DNA from: an uncultured Dehalococcoidia bacterium
GTDB lineage: Bacteria; Chloroflexota; Dehalococcoidia; Tepidiformales; Tepidiformaceae
Direction: 5' to 3'
Assembly (NCBI GenBank): GCA_937954195.1
Contig: CALFYR010000554.1
Coordinates: 1-7,696, forward strand
Length of the DNA: 7,696 bases
The position numbers were made by a program, and so were the translations under genes. The notes under the pieces are model-generated. The model searched no databases, was not told the origin of the DNA, and saw nothing but the letters and a program-made list of their open reading frames with translations. Of the stretch, positions 5,802 to 7,696 are shown piece after piece (the first letter of the stretch is position 1; each line of letters begins with the position of its first letter).

Positions 5802-5897
5802 GACACTGCGGAGTTCCGCCGGATCACTCGCAAACGATGATGAGACTGATAGCCGGGGCCTATCCGCGTCCCCGGTGTTCGTGCCGAGAGCGCGAGC

Positions 5898-5906
5898 GGG
5901 AGGGGG
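5898..5906 (+). promoter_or_regulatory. Ribosome binding site for the chemoreceptor gene
   Basis: GGGAGGGGG lies seven bases before ATG 5914. It is a strong Shine-Dalgarno and fixes the start directly ahead of the N-terminal membrane helix. Confidence 0.7.
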
Positions 5907-5913
5907 ACACCAC

Positions 5914-7696
5914 ATGAGAATCCGGCTGATCCACAAGATCCTTGGGGGCTTCGCTGTCGTGCTGGTCCTGATGGCGGTCGTCGCCGTCATGGGTATTCTG
6001 CAACTCGACAAATCGGCTGAACGCACGGAATCGCTTTATCGCGAGAACCTCCAGGGAGTGAACTACGCGCTCCTGACAACCATCCACATGAAGGACAGCG
6101 CCACTGAAGAGAAGCGCGCGTTCCTTTCGCTCGAGCCGGTGAAGCGCCAGGCGCTCATCGACGCCTCCCGCGATGCCATGGGCGCCGCCACCATCACCAT
6201 GGAGCAGTACCGGGGCACCATCGCCTCGCCGGCCGCCGCCGAGCAGTGGGCAACGGTCGAAGCAGCCGTGGCGAAGGTCATCGAAGGCCGGAACACGGTC
6301 CTGACGATGCTGGCGGGGGGCGACGCCGTTGGCGCCACGCTCGCCGCGAGCGCCATGGAATCCGACATGTTGGCGATGAACCGCCTGCTCGACGAATCGG
6401 CGGCGTTTAATTCCACCGTGGCCGAAGGCGCGCTTACCGACGCCGAATCGGCCGCGTCATCCTCCCGCATCACGCTCATCGGGCTGACGCTCGTGGCGAC
6501 GGTGCTGGCGCTCGGCATCGGGGTATTCCTCGCGCGTTCGATTTCGGGAGCGGCGAAGCGCGCCAGCGTGGCGGCTTCGAAGCTGGCGAAGGGCGACATC
6601 GACGTCGCAATCAGCAGCAAGAGCAAGGACGAAATGGGCGACCTTGCGCGCTCGTTCCAGGAGATGACGGGCTACATCAAGGAGATGGTCCACGCCGCCG
6701 AGGAGGTGGCCGCCGGGAACCTGGACGTAGAAGTGCAGCCCCGCGGCGAACGCGATGCGCTCGGCAACGCCCTGCACGGAATGGTCGCCAGCCTGAGCAC
6801 GCTCGTCAGCACCGTCCAGGAAAACGCGGTCGCCATCCTCTCGGCGTCGCAGCAACTGGAGGAATCGAGCGGGCAGATGGCGGCCGCGACCGGCCAGATC
6901 GCTTCGGCGATTGGCGAGGTCACCGTTTCGACCACCGCGCTGAACAACCTCGCGCAGGATTCGAGCATCGAGGTGGCGCGCCTGGCGAGCGGGTCCGAAC
7001 AGCTGAGCGCGAGCGCCCAGACGAGCGCCGAATCGGCGCGTGAAGGGACGGCCGAAGCGGCCGCCATGGGCGAACGGATCGAGCGCGCAAGCTCGGTGTC
7101 ACTCGCGGTGGCGGAAGCCGCCGAGGCGAGCCGCACGTCCGCGCTGGAAGGTCAGCGTGCCGTGGCCCAGGCGATTTCGAGCATGGAGGCGATCGCCGAA
7201 GCGGTCGACCGTGCCTCCGAGCGGGTTGGCCAGCTCGGCGAGCTGGGCCAGCAAATCGGCGACATCGTGAAAGTGATCGACGACATCGCCGGGCAGACGA
7301 ACCTGCTGGCGCTCAACGCGGCCATCGAAGCCGCCCGGGCGGGCGAGCAGGGCCGCGGCTTTGCCGTCGTCGCCGAGAATGTGCGCGGGCTGGCCGAACG
7401 GTCCAGCGCCAGCACGAAGGAGATCGCCGACCTCATCAACCGCGTGCAGGCGGGCACCCGCGAAGCCGTCACGGCCATGGCCGATGGCGTCCGCGATGTG
7501 AAGACGGGCCGCGAAATCACCGCCAACGCCGGTGCATCCCTCGAGTCGATCCTCGCCTCGGTGCAGGCAGCCGCGGAGAAGATGCAGGACGTGGCGCTCG
7601 AAGTGCAGGGCCTTGCAGGCGGCGCGAACAAGATCATCGAGGCCACCGAGGCAATCGCCACCATGGCGAGCGATTCGGCGAACGGCGCGCAGGAGA
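5914..7696 (+). CDS. Methyl-accepting chemotaxis protein, C-terminus beyond window
   Basis: The frame from ATG 5914 stays open for 594 codons to the window edge. Membrane helix 1 is at about 8-29. A helical extracytoplasmic sensor spans about 30-185, with [19 protein letters not shown] in the style of 4HB_MCP ligand-binding domains. Membrane helix 2 is at about 186-207. A HAMP domain follows (about 208-258, [20 protein letters not shown]), then a second HAMP-like unit (about 259-302, [10 protein letters not shown]...[10 protein letters not shown]). The long signalling coiled coil carries the conserved hairpin tip at about 459-498 ([29 protein letters not shown]). Tip residues matching trimer and CheA/CheW contact positions are present (E472, R475, E478, R481, F483). 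N489 replaces the usual Glu of the EVR motif. The role is to sense a ligand or envelope state and control CheA. The final methylation region and stop lie outside the window. No che gene is visible here. Confidence 0.95.
   Translation, partial: MRIRLIHKILGGFAVVLVLMAVVAVMGILQLDKSAERTESLYRENLQGVNYALLTTIHMKDSATEEKRAFLSLEPVKRQALIDASRDAMGAATITMEQYRGTIASPAAAEQWATVEAAVAKVIEGRNTVLTMLAGGDAVGATLAASAMESDMLAMNRLLDESAAFNSTVAEGALTDAESAASSSRITLIGLTLVATVLALGIGVFLARSISGAAKRASVAASKLAKGDIDVAISSKSKDEMGDLARSFQEMTGYIKEMVHAAEEVAAGNLDVEVQPRGERDALGNALHGMVASLSTLVSTVQENAVAILSASQQLEESSGQMAAATGQIASAIGEVTVSTTALNNLAQDSSIEVARLASGSEQLSASAQTSAESAREGTAEAAAMGERIERASSVSLAVAEAAEASRTSALEGQRAVAQAISSMEAIAEAVDRASERVGQLGELGQQIGDIVKVIDDIAGQTNLLALNAAIEAARAGEQGRGFAVVAENVRGLAERSSASTKEIADLINRVQAGTREAVTAMADGVRDVKTGREITANAGASLESILASVQAAAEKMQDVALEVQGLAGGANKIIEATEAIATMASDSANGAQE

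Larger units (their letters stand above)
5682..5913. promoter_or_regulatory. Divergent intergenic region, DUF6941-like / chemoreceptor
   Basis: This gap, 232 bases if the reverse gene starts at 5681 and 196 if it starts at 5717, must hold promoters for both genes. It contains two overlapping inverted repeats (5760-5774 and 5772-5801) and the 10-mer CCCTACGTGA (5794-5803). That 10-mer is the reverse complement of TCACGTAGGG at 150-159. No hexamer pair with standard spacing stands out on either strand. No open frame here has plausible protein composition. Confidence 0.45.

Noticed and set aside
7152..7664. Reverse open frames across the chemoreceptor
   Set aside because: Ala/Ser/Arg-rich antisense frames opposite a canonical MCP signalling hairpin are not genes.
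1..7696. CRISPR array, insertion sequence, tRNA or rRNA
   Set aside because: I saw no regularly spaced long repeats, no transposase motifs with terminal repeats, and no cloverleaf or rRNA-like conserved stretches.

Overview
The window is GC-rich with strong third-position G/C bias, and it uses TTG and GTG starts alongside ATG. The gene content (a hybrid histidine kinase, a Pro/Thr-linker lipoprotein, a DUF6941-like protein and a four-helix-bundle chemoreceptor) suits a free-living, environmental, motile or surface-sensing bacterium. Protein style (the DUF6941-like protein and an actinobacterial/chloroflexal-type membrane domain) points tentatively to Chloroflexota. This is inference; no rRNA or marker gene is present to settle it.

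Layout from left to right. Bases 2-37 may hold the last 11 codons of an upstream gene. Bases 38-171 are non-coding, with a short AT-rich island, an 11-bp near-palindrome and three copies of TAGGGGA. A hybrid sensor kinase (172-2091, +; REC-PAS-HisKA-HATPase-REC) follows. It converges on a small helical protein of unknown function (2088-2444, -), and the two stop codons share one CTAG. A 116-bp divergent gap leads to a secreted lipoprotein (2561-3052, +). Forty-four bases later comes a 724-residue protein (3097-5271, +) that joins a seven-helix membrane region to an extracytoplasmic PI-PLC-like phosphodiesterase domain. That gene converges on a DUF6941-like protein (5268-5681, -), again through a shared CTAG. 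After a 232-bp divergent gap with two overlapping inverted repeats, a methyl-accepting chemotaxis protein (5914 to the window end, +) begins and runs off the edge.

Functionally, the window pairs signal-transduction genes (kinase at the left, chemoreceptor at the right) with an envelope pair (lipoprotein and membrane phosphodiesterase, possibly co-transcribed). No mobile element, CRISPR array, tRNA or rRNA is visible. Most of the window looks like ordinary chromosome. The points worth a second look are the membrane-PLC fusion, an ACGTAGG motif shared by the two signalling-gene upstream regions, the two identical 4-base convergent stop overlaps, and an unusual residue in the chemoreceptor hairpin.
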